From Streptomyces camelliae (GTDB taxonomy: Bacteria; Actinomycetota; Actinomycetes; Streptomycetales; Streptomycetaceae): DNA of 64,000 bases. The notes below the pieces were generated by a model. That model saw nothing but the letters and a program-made list of their open reading frames with translations. It was not told where the DNA came from and searched no databases. Position numbers and translations under genes: made by a program. Below, piece after piece: positions 8,414 through 16,707 of the stretch. Every line of letters begins with the position of its first letter. Position 1 is the stretch's first letter. The stretch covers positions 2,356,001 through 2,420,000 of the forward strand of contig NZ_CP115300.1 of assembly GCF_027625935.1 (NCBI RefSeq), given 5' to 3'.

Positions 8414-9163
8414 TCAGGCGTCCGCGCGCAGGGCGTCAGAGATCGACTTGGCGCCGCCGTGCACGGTGAGCCCGCCGTCGACCGGTATCTCGGCCCCCGT
8501 GATGAAGGACGCCTCGCCGGAGAGAAGGAAGACGACGAGCGGGGTGATCTCGTCGACGGTTCCGGTGCGGCCGAGCGGTGTCTCGCGGACGTTCGCCTCT
8601 CGGAAGCCGGGCGCCGCGGAGGCGGTCATGTCCGTTTCGATGAAGCCGGGGTGGATCGTGTTCACGCGGATGCCGCGGGGCCCCAGTTCCATGGCAGCGG
8701 TCTTCGACAGGCCTCGCAGCGCCCACTTGCTGGCCGTGTAGGCGACCGGGTAGTGGCCGGTGAGCGCGGCGGACGAGCCGACGTTCACGATCGAGGAGCC
8801 GGGCGGCATCAGCGGGGCAAGGTGCTGGATGCCCAGCAGCGGGCCGGTGACGTTGACCGCGTGGACGCGGGCCATGTCCTCGGGGCGTACGTCGTCGATC
8901 CGGGCCCGCCAGGTGACGCCCGCGTTGTTGACCAGACCGTGCACCTGCCCGTACGCCTCACGCAGGTCGGCGGCGAGTTCCGCCCAGCCCTTCTCGCTCG
9001 TGACGTCGAGACGGCGGCAGCCGGGTGACTCCGAGACGTCGGTGGCGATCACCCGGGCGCCCTCGCGGGTCAGCGCCTCGGCCTCCGCGGCGCCCTGGCC
9101 ACCGGCCGCGCCCGTGACCACGACGACCCTGCCGAGCAGCCGTTTGGGATGGAGATCGGTCAC
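8414..9163 (-). CDS. Short-chain dehydrogenase/reductase
   Basis: This 249-residue classical SDR has the cofactor motif TGAAGGQG at about residues 18-25, NNAG near 80, and the catalytic YTASK near 145. An aspartate at the end of the second strand (IATDVS) favours NAD(H) over NADP(H). Its ATG overlaps the stop of the upstream FAH-like gene (ATGA at 9160-9163), so it is translationally coupled. In this cluster it may oxidise a dihydrodiol or hydroxy-acid intermediate, which is inference. Confidence 0.88.
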   Translation of the reverse strand: MTDLHPKRLLGRVVVVTGAAGGQGAAEAEALTREGARVIATDVSESPGCRRLDVTSEKGWAELAADLREAYGQVHGLVNNAGVTWRARIDDVRPEDMARVHAVNVTGPLLGIQHLAPLMPPGSSIVNVGSSAALTGHYPVAYTASKWALRGLSKTAAMELGPRGIRVNTIHPGFIETDMTASAAPGFREANVRETPLGRTGTVDEITPLVVFLLSGEASFITGAEIPVDGGLTVHGGAKSISDALRADA

Positions 9164-10131
9164 GGCCGCTCCCTCGTGCGGCGTCGGGCGACGGGAACGG
9201 TCACGGGGTCCGGGCCGGCCACCACGGTGTTGGAGACGGAGCCGATGCCCTCGACGGTGAGGGTGACCGTGTCGCCGGGCTTCAGGGGAGGCGGGGACTG
9301 CTCACCCCGTACACCCCACAGCTCGGCGAGGCAGCCGCCGTTTCCGCAGGTCCCGGAACCGAGGACGTCACCGGGGCGGACGACCGTGCCGCGTGAGGCG
9401 TAGGCGGCCATCTCCTCGAAGGTCCAGCTCATGTTGGACAGCAGATCCTTGCCCACGACCTCGCCGTTGATCTCGGCGGTGAGCGCCAGGCGCAGGAAGC
9501 CGTCCGCATCGCGGTACTTCCCCAGCTCGTCGGCGGTGACCAGGTAAGGACCCAGCGTGGTGGCGGTGTCCTTGCCCTTGCAGGGGCCGAGGCCCACCTT
9601 CATCTCGGCGGACTGCAGGTCCCGTGCCGACCAGTCGTTGAAGACGGTGTAGCCGACGATGTGGTCGCGGGCCTGCTCGGGCGTGAGGTCGCGGCCCTCC
9701 TTTCCGATCACGGCGGCGACCTCCAGCTCGAAGTCGAGCACGCTCGACCCCGGCGGCATGGGGATGTCGTCGTGCGGCCCGTACATCGCGTAGGGGTTGC
9801 CGAAGTAGAACGTCGGGGCCGCGTACCACCGTTCCGGTACCCCGGCAGCCCCGTCCACGGACCGCCGTACGCCCTCGACGTGTTCCTCGAAGGTGACGAA
9901 GTCCCGCACGGTGGGCGGCTGGAGCGGCGCCAGCAGTCGTACGTCGGAGATGTGGGGGCCGGCCGGGACGTCGAGGATCGCGGAGCCCGCGTCGAGCAGT
10001 TCGGGCAGGCCGCCGCCCTCGGCGAGCAGGCCGGTCAGTGAGCTGACGCCGGGCAGGGGGTGGAGAGTGCCGTCCTCTGCGACGACGGCCACGTGGCGTC
10101 GGTTGCGGTACTCGTACGCGGCGAAACGCAT
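9160..10131 (-). CDS. Fumarylacetoacetate hydrolase-family protein (copy 1)
   Basis: This 323-residue FAH-superfamily enzyme shows the metal-binding acids in LDFELEVAAVIG at about residues 130-141, FNDWSARD and GKDTATTLGP, and the C-terminal KPGDTVTLTVEGIGSVSN. Family members hydrolyse or decarboxylate acylpyruvates and related ring-cleavage products using Mg2+ or Mn2+. It is preceded by a 115-bp gap with a 12-bp inverted repeat and followed by the coupled SDR gene. A second, more distant FAH-family gene lies at 14550-15533, so the pathway may have two hydrolytic or decarboxylating steps. Confidence 0.88.
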   Translation of the reverse strand: MRFAAYEYRNRRHVAVVAEDGTLHPLPGVSSLTGLLAEGGGLPELLDAGSAILDVPAGPHISDVRLLAPLQPPTVRDFVTFEEHVEGVRRSVDGAAGVPERWYAAPTFYFGNPYAMYGPHDDIPMPPGSSVLDFELEVAAVIGKEGRDLTPEQARDHIVGYTVFNDWSARDLQSAEMKVGLGPCKGKDTATTLGPYLVTADELGKYRDADGFLRLALTAEINGEVVGKDLLSNMSWTFEEMAAYASRGTVVRPGDVLGSGTCGNGGCLAELWGVRGEQSPPPLKPGDTVTLTVEGIGSVSNTVVAGPDPVTVPVARRRTRERP

Positions 10132-10174
10132 GGCAGTTTCCTGTCGGCTGTCGGTGTGAGGGGTGGCACGAAGG

Positions 10175-10227
10175 CCGGGGGTGCGGCAGGGGAGTCAGGG
10201 CAGTTGACAGGGCAACCGCACCCCCGG
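10175..10227 (-). terminator. Intercistronic hairpin between dioxygenase and FAH genes
   Basis: CCGGGGGTGCGG (10175-10186) and CCGCACCCCCGG (10216-10227) form a perfect 12-bp stem with a 29-base loop. It lies in the 115-bp gap downstream of the dioxygenase gene on the minus strand and could terminate or attenuate transcription into the FAH-SDR-CoA transferase segment. Confidence 0.5.
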
Positions 10228-10246
10228 GGACTGAAGGCTCCGCCGA

Positions 10247-11185
10247 TCAGACCGGCGGAGCGACGAAGACGCCGCGGTCGACGTCGTTGAAGGACTCCTT
10301 GGTGACCAGTTCGTTCATGGGGTTGGCGGTGCCCCACTGGTCGGTGACCTCGGGCTTCGAGAAGTCGTAGACGTGCGGGTGCCAGGTGTCCTCGTCCAGC
10401 AGCTCCAACTCCGTCGTGTACTCCACCGTGTTGCCGTGCGGGTCGAGGAAGTAGGTGAACGTGTTGTCGCCCGCCATGTGCCGGCCCGGCCCCCAGATCT
10501 TCCGGAAGCCGGCGCGCATCACACGGCCGGAGCCGCGCATGTACTCGTCGATTCCGCGCATCTCGAAGGAGATGTGGTGCAGCGAGGTGTGCGGGCCCTT
10601 GGCGATGGCCATGGAGTGGTGCTGGTTGCTGATCCGCATGAAGTGCATGACGTCGCCTATGTGCGGATGGCCGAGCGTGTCGGACAGCCGGAAGCCGAGG
10701 TGCTTCTCGTACCACGCCTTGGTCTTGTCCAGATCCGGCGAGTTGAGGACGACGTGCGACAGCTTGACCGGGATCGACTCCTTCTCCTCGATCTTGCGGT
10801 GCTGCCGCACCTCGACGTCGGCCGAGACCTCGATGGTGCGCCCGTCGACGTCGAAGAAGCGGAAGCCATAACCGCCGCCGGGTGTTTCCACCTTGCCCGG
10901 CTGGTGGATCAGCTGGACGCCCCCGGCGAGGAGTTGCTCGGCGAGCGTGTCCACGTCGGCCGGGCTCGCGGCACCGTAGGACACGAGGTCGAGGCGCTTC
11001 TCCTCGGCCTTGCGCAGCCGGACGACGTACTGCTCCGGGCTGCCCTCGGCGGCCAGGAAGGAGATGCCGGAGTCCTCGGCGACCTTGGTCAGGCCCCAGA
11101 CTCCGGCGTAGAAGTCGAGTTGCTTGTCGTAGTCCGGCACGGCGAGGTCGACGTGGCGGAGGTGGGTGAGCAGGCGGTTACTCAT
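10247..11185 (-). CDS. Extradiol ring-cleavage dioxygenase (VOC superfamily)
   Basis: This 312-residue two-domain type I extradiol dioxygenase opens catechol-like rings next to the diol using Fe(II). The metal ligands are visible in the C-terminal domain as H144 (KLSHVVLNS), H204 (SLHHISFEM) and E255 (GNTVEYTTEL). The N-terminal domain is a degenerate copy of the same fold (HLRHVDLAVPDYD). The length is right for catechol 2,3-dioxygenase and 2,3-dihydroxybiphenyl dioxygenase relatives. The gene follows the amidohydrolase by 11 bp in the same operon. The diol substrate is probably made by the FAD monooxygenase, after decarboxylation by the amidohydrolase; this order is inferred. Confidence 0.88.
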   Translation of the reverse strand: MSNRLLTHLRHVDLAVPDYDKQLDFYAGVWGLTKVAEDSGISFLAAEGSPEQYVVRLRKAEEKRLDLVSYGAASPADVDTLAEQLLAGGVQLIHQPGKVETPGGGYGFRFFDVDGRTIEVSADVEVRQHRKIEEKESIPVKLSHVVLNSPDLDKTKAWYEKHLGFRLSDTLGHPHIGDVMHFMRISNQHHSMAIAKGPHTSLHHISFEMRGIDEYMRGSGRVMRAGFRKIWGPGRHMAGDNTFTYFLDPHGNTVEYTTELELLDEDTWHPHVYDFSKPEVTDQWGTANPMNELVTKESFNDVDRGVFVAPPV

Positions 11186-11196
11186 GGGGGGGCTCC

Positions 11197-12207
11197 TCAG
11201 ACGAGGTTGAGCAGAGCGGCGGCGTTTCCGCCGCGGACGGAGTGGAAGTCGGTGTCGGGCAGGTCTGCGGCGCGCAGCGCGCCGAGCGGGTCGTCGGTGC
11301 CCATGTCGAAGGGGAAGTCGGAGCCGAGCAGGACCCGTTCCGGGCCGACCGCTCGCAGCAACTCCCGCAGCACCTGAGGGTCGTGGACGAGGGAGTCGAA
11401 GTACAGCTGCTTCAGATAGCTGCTCGGTTCCCGCTCACAGCCCCGGGCGTCGGGACGGGCCCGCCAGGCGTGGTCGGAGCGGCCGATGTGGGTGGGCAGG
11501 TAGCCGCCGCCGTGCGCCGCGATCAGCTTCAGGCCCGGATGACGGTCCAGGACGCCGGAGAAGATCAGGTGGGAGAGGGCGACCGCGTTCTCGGTGGGCT
11601 GGCCGACGGTGTTGGACAGGTACCACTGGTCCAGGCGCTCGTCGAGGGAGCAGCCGAACGGGTGCAGGAAGACCAGGGCGCCTGTCTCCTCCGCACGGGA
11701 CCAGAAGGCTTCGTACGCCGGGTCCGACAGTTCGTGGCCGGGCGCGTGGGAGGAGATCTCCACCCCACTCAGCCCTTGGTCCAGGGCGTGGTCGAGCAGG
11801 CCGACCGCGAGGTCGGGATGCTGGAGCGGGACCAGGCCCAGGCCGTGCAGGCGGTCGGGAGCCTTCGCACAGTGTGCGGCGGTGCCCTCGTTGGCCAGTC
11901 GGCAGACCTTCTCGGCCAGTTGGGGCTCGGCCCAGTAGTGGTAGTGGGACGGCGAGGGGCTGACCAGCTGGATGTCCACGCCCTGCGCGTCCATGGCCGT
12001 CAGGCGCACCGCGGCGTCCGTCAGCTTCGGCACGCGCGCGCCGACCATCGGACCGTTCACTGCCAGGGCCGCCGGGCCGTTGCGGCGCGCGTCGAGGGCG
12101 CGGGCCTCGGCGAGACCGGGATGACCGGCGACGGCCTCCTCGACCTCCGGGAGCAGGAGGTGGGCGTGGACGTCGATGGTCGGCGCGGAGGATGCGGTGG
12201 TGGTCAC
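11197..12207 (-). CDS. ACMSD-like amidohydrolase, probable decarboxylase
   Basis: This 336-residue amidohydrolase starts at GTG 12207, which overlaps the stop of the FAD monooxygenase gene (GTGA). The N-terminal metal motif is IDVHAHLL (H14, H16). Later motifs are FLHPFGCSLDERL, AAHGGGYLPTHIGR and the metal or acid residue in LLGSDFPFDMGTDDP. This pattern is that of the ACMSD group, whose members decarboxylate aminocarboxymuconate semialdehyde, gamma-resorcylate, dihydroxybenzoates or related acids without oxygen. With a monooxygenase and an extradiol dioxygenase beside it, decarboxylation of a hydroxybenzoate-like intermediate is the natural guess. The exact substrate is unknown. Confidence 0.85.
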   Translation of the reverse strand: MTTTASSAPTIDVHAHLLLPEVEEAVAGHPGLAEARALDARRNGPAALAVNGPMVGARVPKLTDAAVRLTAMDAQGVDIQLVSPSPSHYHYWAEPQLAEKVCRLANEGTAAHCAKAPDRLHGLGLVPLQHPDLAVGLLDHALDQGLSGVEISSHAPGHELSDPAYEAFWSRAEETGALVFLHPFGCSLDERLDQWYLSNTVGQPTENAVALSHLIFSGVLDRHPGLKLIAAHGGGYLPTHIGRSDHAWRARPDARGCEREPSSYLKQLYFDSLVHDPQVLRELLRAVGPERVLLGSDFPFDMGTDDPLGALRAADLPDTDFHSVRGGNAAALLNLV

Positions 12208-13379
12208 GGGCGCACCTTGAGGAGGTTCATGGTGCGGCCGACCAGCCCGGCCATGTCGGCGTCGCGCACACCGTCCAGCTGCCACTGGCCGATCTGCATG
12301 GACGCCTCGACGACGGTGCGCACCCGGGGAATGCGGCGGTCGTGATAGGCCTGGAGCAGCTCGTCGTCCCAGTCCCGGCCGTCGGCCACGGCCCCGCTGA
12401 GCAGCTCGGCGAGGACGAGGGCGTCCTCCAGGGACATGGCCGCGCCCTGGGCCATGGTGGGCGGGCAGCAGTGGGCGGCGTCGCCGATGAGCACGACCCG
12501 GCCCCGGTGCCAGGAGTCCTCGACCAGCAGGCGGTCGAACCAGGTGTAGTTGACCTTCTTCGGGTCGGTGATGTGCTCGGTGATCTCCGGCCAGACCCCG
12601 CCGTAGCTCTGCACCAGGCGGCGCATCTCGTCGGCGTAGGTGGCCGGGTCGATGGAGGCGCGGTCGCGGCACCCTTCGACGACGTACGCGTAGATGGTGT
12701 TCTCGCTGGTGGGGCAGTAGCCGGCGATGTAGGCGGGGCCGCCGTAGGCGAGGTCGGTGCGCGTCACGCTCTCGGGCCGCGGGGCGGCGATGCGCCAGAT
12801 GGCCATGCCGGTCGGCTCGGGTTTGTCCGTGATGCCGATCGCGGCGCGGGTGGCGGAGTTGACTCCGTCGGCGCCGATCACCAGGTCGTAGCGGCCCTCG
12901 CTGCCGTCGCTGAAGCGCACCGACACGCCGTCGGCGTCCTGCTCCAGCGCTTCGGCGGTGGTGCCAAGGCGAACGTCGGCGCCGGAGGCGCGGACCGTGT
13001 CGATGAGGATCTGCTGCAGCTGGGGGCGCTGCATGCCGAGGGTGGCGGGCAGGTCCTCGCCGCCGGTCTGGATGTCTTCGGCGACGAACAGGACGGTGCC
13101 GTCGGGGGTGGTCACGCCCAGCGAGCCGAAGGCGTATCCGGAGGCTTTCACCTGTTCCCACACGCCCAGTTCGCGCAGGACCCGCAGGGCGTTGCCCTGG
13201 AGGGTGATGCCGGAGCCGGTGGTGGCGTTCCAGTCCGGCTTGGCCTCGATCAGGTCGACGGCGATGCCGGCGCGGCGCAGCAGGATGGTGAGGGCGTTGC
13301 CTGAGGCGCCCCCGCCGATGACCAGGACGGTGGGTGTGCCCCCGGCCGGAGGCTGGGAGAGAGTGCGGTTGTCAGCCAT
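12204..13379 (-). CDS. FAD-dependent aromatic-type monooxygenase
   Basis: This 391-residue class A flavin monooxygenase binds FAD through VIGGGASG at about residues 20-27. It has the DG motif GADGVNSATR near 170 and the GD motif VLIGDAAHCCPPTMAQGA near 295, which together define this group (salicylate, 4-hydroxybenzoate and 6-hydroxynicotinate hydroxylases). It would hydroxylate an aromatic acid using NAD(P)H and oxygen. It is the first gene of the segment that continues with the amidohydrolase and the extradiol dioxygenase. A perfect 13-bp hairpin lies 124 bp upstream. Confidence 0.88.
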   Translation of the reverse strand: MADNRTLSQPPAGGTPTVLVIGGGASGNALTILLRRAGIAVDLIEAKPDWNATTGSGITLQGNALRVLRELGVWEQVKASGYAFGSLGVTTPDGTVLFVAEDIQTGGEDLPATLGMQRPQLQQILIDTVRASGADVRLGTTAEALEQDADGVSVRFSDGSEGRYDLVIGADGVNSATRAAIGITDKPEPTGMAIWRIAAPRPESVTRTDLAYGGPAYIAGYCPTSENTIYAYVVEGCRDRASIDPATYADEMRRLVQSYGGVWPEITEHITDPKKVNYTWFDRLLVEDSWHRGRVVLIGDAAHCCPPTMAQGAAMSLEDALVLAELLSGAVADGRDWDDELLQAYHDRRIPRVRTVVEASMQIGQWQLDGVRDADMAGLVGRTMNLLKVRP

Positions 13380-13502
13380 GTCGGGGATTCCTCCCGGGGT
13401 TGGGCCGCGCGACTTCGGGCGGCGGGGGCTGCGGCTCGCCCGCTGCGCGTGCGGGCCAGAGGTGGGGACGGGTCACCCGGCGAAGCGGGTGGAGCGGTGG
13501 GG

Positions 13503-13543
13503 GCCGGATGCGCCGCTGCTGTCCGGGGAACGGCGCATCCGGC
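13503..13543 (-). terminator. Perfect 13-bp hairpin after the cyclase-family gene
   Basis: GCCGGATGCGCCG (13503-13515) pairs exactly with CGGCGCATCCGGC (13531-13543) around a 15-base loop. It sits directly after the cyclase-family stop codon on the minus strand and before the FAD monooxygenase gene, so it should limit read-through between those two segments. Confidence 0.6.
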
Positions 13544-13554
13544 AGTGGTGCGGG

Positions 13555-14553
13555 TTACTTGACGGCGATCGGATTGACCGGGGAGCCGACGGCTCCGGTG
13601 ATGAGGAGGGGAGCGGCGGTGAGCCAGAACTCGTACACGCCGTCGTCGGCGCAGTCGGCGGCGAGTGCGTCGAGGTCCCACATCTCGCCGATCAGCAGGC
13701 CCATGTTGGGGATGACGACCTGGTGCAGCGGCTGGAAGGCGTTGTCGAACTCGTTGGGGCGGACCTCGAAACCCCAGGTGTCGGTGGCGATGGCGGCGAT
13801 CTCGGTGCCGTGCAGCCAGCCGGCGGTGGTGAACGACAGGCCGGGCGCGGGGCCGCCCGCGTAGTCGCCCCAGCCGTCGCGGCGGGCGCGGGCGAGACGT
13901 CCGGTACGGACGAGCACGATGTCGCCGCGGCCGACGGTCACCCCATGGGCTTCAGCGGTCTGCTCCAGGTGCTCCTCGGTGATGGCGAACCCGTCGGGCA
14001 GCTCTCCCCCACTCTCGGCTCCGCTGGAGCGGGAGGTGCCCCCACCCGTGCCGACGACCAGGCCCACGTCGAGCAGCACGCCGCGTCCCGCGACGTACGG
14101 CGCCATGTGCTCGATGCCGGTGACAAGGTCTCCGTCGGAGGTGACCACCTGCTCGGCGGCCCGTCCGTTCCACGCCTTGCCGTGGTCGAAGATGTGCCCG
14201 AGGCCGTCCCACTGGGTGGAGCACTGCAGCGGCATCGCGATCACGTCGTCCGCGCCGCCGATGCCGTGCGGGAAACCCTGGTTGCCGAGGGCCGCGTCGG
14301 TCCCCGTGTCGAGCATGGTGTGCACCGGGTTGGTCCGCCGGCGCCAGCCCTTCTGCGGGCCGTTCATGTCGAACCGCTGCGACAGCGAGAAGCTCACGCC
14401 GCGGCGCACGAGCGCCGCGCCCTCGCGCCGCTTGGCCTCGTCGAGGAAGTTCAGTGTGCCGAGCACGTCGTCCTCACCCCAACGCCCCCAGTTGGAGTAC
14501 GCCTTGGCGGCCTCGGCTATCGCGCCCTCCGGGTCGCGGCGGTCCAGGCTCAT
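13555..14553 (-). CDS. Cyclase-family (kynurenine formamidase-like) hydrolase
   Basis: This 332-residue protein belongs to the cyclase superfamily, which includes kynurenine formamidase and isatin hydrolase. The metal region that reads HxGTHxDxxxH in the founding members appears here as STQWDGLGHIFDHGKAWNG, the form seen in the longer subgroup of about 320-340 residues. It would hydrolyse an amide or lactone. The ATG overlaps the stop of the upstream FAH-like gene (ATGA at 14550-14553), so the two are coupled. A strong hairpin follows. Confidence 0.8.
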   Translation of the reverse strand: MSLDRRDPEGAIAEAAKAYSNWGRWGEDDVLGTLNFLDEAKRREGAALVRRGVSFSLSQRFDMNGPQKGWRRRTNPVHTMLDTGTDAALGNQGFPHGIGGADDVIAMPLQCSTQWDGLGHIFDHGKAWNGRAAEQVVTSDGDLVTGIEHMAPYVAGRGVLLDVGLVVGTGGGTSRSSGAESGGELPDGFAITEEHLEQTAEAHGVTVGRGDIVLVRTGRLARARRDGWGDYAGGPAPGLSFTTAGWLHGTEIAAIATDTWGFEVRPNEFDNAFQPLHQVVIPNMGLLIGEMWDLDALAADCADDGVYEFWLTAAPLLITGAVGSPVNPIAVK

Positions 14554-15533
14554 GCCGTTCCCTCCGCGACACAGCGGGTGCGCTGCACGCCCAGACCGGT
14601 GATGGAACCCTCCATGACGTCGCCGTCGCGCAGCAGGCGTCCCCAGTGGATGCCGTTGCCGGCCGGGCTGCCGGTCAACACCAGGTCACCGGGCAGGAGT
14701 TGAGCCGTCTGCGAGGCGTACGACACCAGCCGGGCGACTCCGAAGAGCATGTCCTTGGTGGACTCGTCCTGCATGGTCTCGCCGTTCAGCTTGAGCGTGA
14801 CCCGCAGGTCACCGGTGTCCGCGATCGACTCCGCAGGTACGAGCCACGGGCCGAGCGGCGTGAAACCGGGAGCGTTCTTGCAGCGCAGCCAGTCGGTGCC
14901 GATGGCGGGCATGTCCCGGCGGAACACGGTGGCGCGGTCGGTGAGGTCGTTGGCGATGGTGTACCCGGCGACGTATTCCAGGGCCTCCTCGACCGTCACC
15001 CGGTAGGCGGGCTTGGCGACGACGGCCGCCAACTCCAGCTCCCAGTCCGGCTTTTCGGCCCAGGCGGGCAGGACCACGTCGTCGTAGGGGCCCGTGATCG
15101 CGCTGGGCAGGCCGATGAACACGTAGGGCAGGTCCTCGGCGGCCCGGCGGTCCATGACCGCGGCGATCTCCGCTCGTGCCTCCTCGACCGTGCGTGGGTC
15201 GTCCGGGGAGCGGTGGGCGACCTCCAGGTCGATCACGTGCTGCCGGTAGTTGGCGCCGGACTGGAAGATCTGCCGCGGCTCGATGGGGGCGTGCACGCGC
15301 AGGCCCTCCAGTGGCCGCCGGCCGAGGGAGTCGTCGTCCGCCAGGGTGCGCAGGACGGGGAGGGTCTCCTCCCACCGCTCCAGGACTGCGCGCAGATCCG
15401 ACGGCGCCCAGTCCAGGGCGCTGCGCAGATCGAGTACCCGGTCATTGGCCAGGAGGCCGGGAAACGGCTCCCCGTCCTGAGTGGAGAACGTGCCGAGCGC
15501 GAACGGGCCGGCAGGTTGCGCGAGCGTTGCCAT
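14550..15533 (-). CDS. Fumarylacetoacetate hydrolase-family protein (copy 2)
   Basis: This 327-residue FAH-family enzyme has ATG at 15533 with a good AGGAGG nine bases upstream, which rules out the longer open frame. Typical motifs are FQSGANYRQHVIDLE, the metal-binding WELELAAVVAKPAYRV near 185, TIANDLTDRATVFRRD, and LLPGDLVLTGSPAGNGIHWGR. It is the first gene of the catabolic cluster and is divergent from the LysR gene, so its promoter is the likely control point. It is distinct enough from the copy at 9160 to have a separate substrate. Confidence 0.88.
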   Translation of the reverse strand: MATLAQPAGPFALGTFSTQDGEPFPGLLANDRVLDLRSALDWAPSDLRAVLERWEETLPVLRTLADDDSLGRRPLEGLRVHAPIEPRQIFQSGANYRQHVIDLEVAHRSPDDPRTVEEARAEIAAVMDRRAAEDLPYVFIGLPSAITGPYDDVVLPAWAEKPDWELELAAVVAKPAYRVTVEEALEYVAGYTIANDLTDRATVFRRDMPAIGTDWLRCKNAPGFTPLGPWLVPAESIADTGDLRVTLKLNGETMQDESTKDMLFGVARLVSYASQTAQLLPGDLVLTGSPAGNGIHWGRLLRDGDVMEGSITGLGVQRTRCVAEGTA

Positions 15534-15583
15534 CTGATTTCCTCCTGCGGGGTTGGGGTCTACTCTGACCCCGATCGGCCAAT

Positions 15584-15602
15584 CACGGAAATTAATCCTG
15601 TG
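15584..15602. promoter_or_regulatory. Inverted repeat in the LysR/catabolic divergent promoter
   Basis: CACGGA (15584-15589) and TCCTGTG (15596-15602) flank an AT-rich centre between the divergent FAH gene and LysR gene. The imperfect dyad with an AT-rich middle is the kind of sequence LysR regulators bind (T-N11-A type). Only its position and symmetry support it. Confidence 0.4.
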
Positions 15603-15652
15603 GATGTGTCGAATCCACGTCATGGATGGCTCTCGTTGCTAGGTGGTTGCCG

Positions 15653-16636
15653 GTGAACCTGTCCCGACTCGACCTCAATCTGGTCCTCGCCCTTCGCGCG
15701 CTGCTGGAGGAGCGCAATGTCACCCGGGCCGGCGAGCGCATCGGCCTCAGCCAGCCGGCCATGAGCGCCGCGCTGTCCCGGCTGCGCCGCCATTTCGACG
15801 ACGAATTGCTCGCCCGCACCGGCAACGCCTACGAGCTGACTCCGCTCGGCGCCGCCCTGCGCGACCGCAGCGCCACCGCGTGCGACCTGCTGGAGCGGGT
15901 CTTCTCCAGCCAGGCCGACTTCGACCCGGCGGCGGAGTCACGTGAGTTCACCCTGCTCGCCTCCGACTACGGGGCGGCCGTGTTCGGTGCCGCACTCGCC
16001 CGCACCGTGCACGAGGAAGCGCCCGGCATCCGGCTCACCTTCCAGCACCCGGCACCGTCCATCGTGGAGAACACCGCCGCGGTGCTGAGCACCGTCGACG
16101 GACTGCTGATGCCGCACGGCGTCATCGACGGCTTGCCCGCCGTCGACCTCCACCAGGACCGCTGGCTGTTCCTGGTCGCCGACGATCACCCCGAGATCGG
16201 TGACGAACTCTCCCTGGACCAGCTGGGGCGTCTGCCCTGGGCCGTCTACCAGCGTCCCTACGACGCCCCGGCCGCCCGCCAGCTCAGCATGATTGGGATC
16301 AGTCCCCAGGTGGAGGTGTCCGTGCAGACCTTTCAGCTGCTGCCCCTCATGGTCGAGGGCACCCGCCGGATCGCGATGATCCAGGAGCGCCTGGCACGCA
16401 AGGCGGTCCGATCGGCCGCGGTGCGCGTCCTGCCCTGCCCCTTCGAGGCGGTACCGGTGCGGGAGGCGATGTGGTGGCACCCGGTGCACGCTCAGGACGC
16501 GGGCCACATCTGGCTGCGGCAGAAGGCCGCGGAAGTGGGCGCGACGCTGGCGGGCAACGGCTACAGCCATGGCAAGGGCCCAGGGAAGGCCGTGCCCGTC
16601 GACCAGAGCGCGGGGCTGCCGCCGGGCCGGCTCTGA
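15653..16636 (+). CDS. LysR-family regulator of the aromatic cluster
   Basis: This 327-residue LysR regulator has its winged helix in NVTRAGERIGLSQPAMSAALSRL at about residues 22-44, and LLARTGNAYELTPLG near 58, which resembles the NodD/NahR-type branch. The GTG at 15653 is chosen because AGGTGG lies six bases upstream; ATG at 15626 is an in-frame alternative. It is divergent from the FAH2-cyclase segment by 119 bp, so it is the probable activator of the catabolic genes, with a pathway intermediate as inducer. A terminator stem overlaps its 3' end. Confidence 0.88.
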   Translation: MNLSRLDLNLVLALRALLEERNVTRAGERIGLSQPAMSAALSRLRRHFDDELLARTGNAYELTPLGAALRDRSATACDLLERVFSSQADFDPAAESREFTLLASDYGAAVFGAALARTVHEEAPGIRLTFQHPAPSIVENTAAVLSTVDGLLMPHGVIDGLPAVDLHQDRWLFLVADDHPEIGDELSLDQLGRLPWAVYQRPYDAPAARQLSMIGISPQVEVSVQTFQLLPLMVEGTRRIAMIQERLARKAVRSAAVRVLPCPFEAVPVREAMWWHPVHAQDAGHIWLRQKAAEVGATLAGNGYSHGKGPGKAVPVDQSAGLPPGRL

Positions 16637-16668
16637 CCGGGCCGGCTCTGACCGGGCCCGGCGGCAGC
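16615..16668. terminator. Bidirectional terminator with a 15-bp tandem duplication in the loop
   Basis: GCTGCCGCCGGGCC (16615-16628) pairs with GGCCCGGCGGCAGC (16655-16668). The region between contains GGGCCGGCTCTGACC twice in tandem (16624-16638 and 16639-16653), which enlarged the loop. It lies between the convergent LysR and MFS genes and covers the LysR stop codon. Confidence 0.55.
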
Positions 16669-16707
16669 CCGTGATCGACGCGCTCTCGGTGGTCTTCCCG
16701 CACGCCC

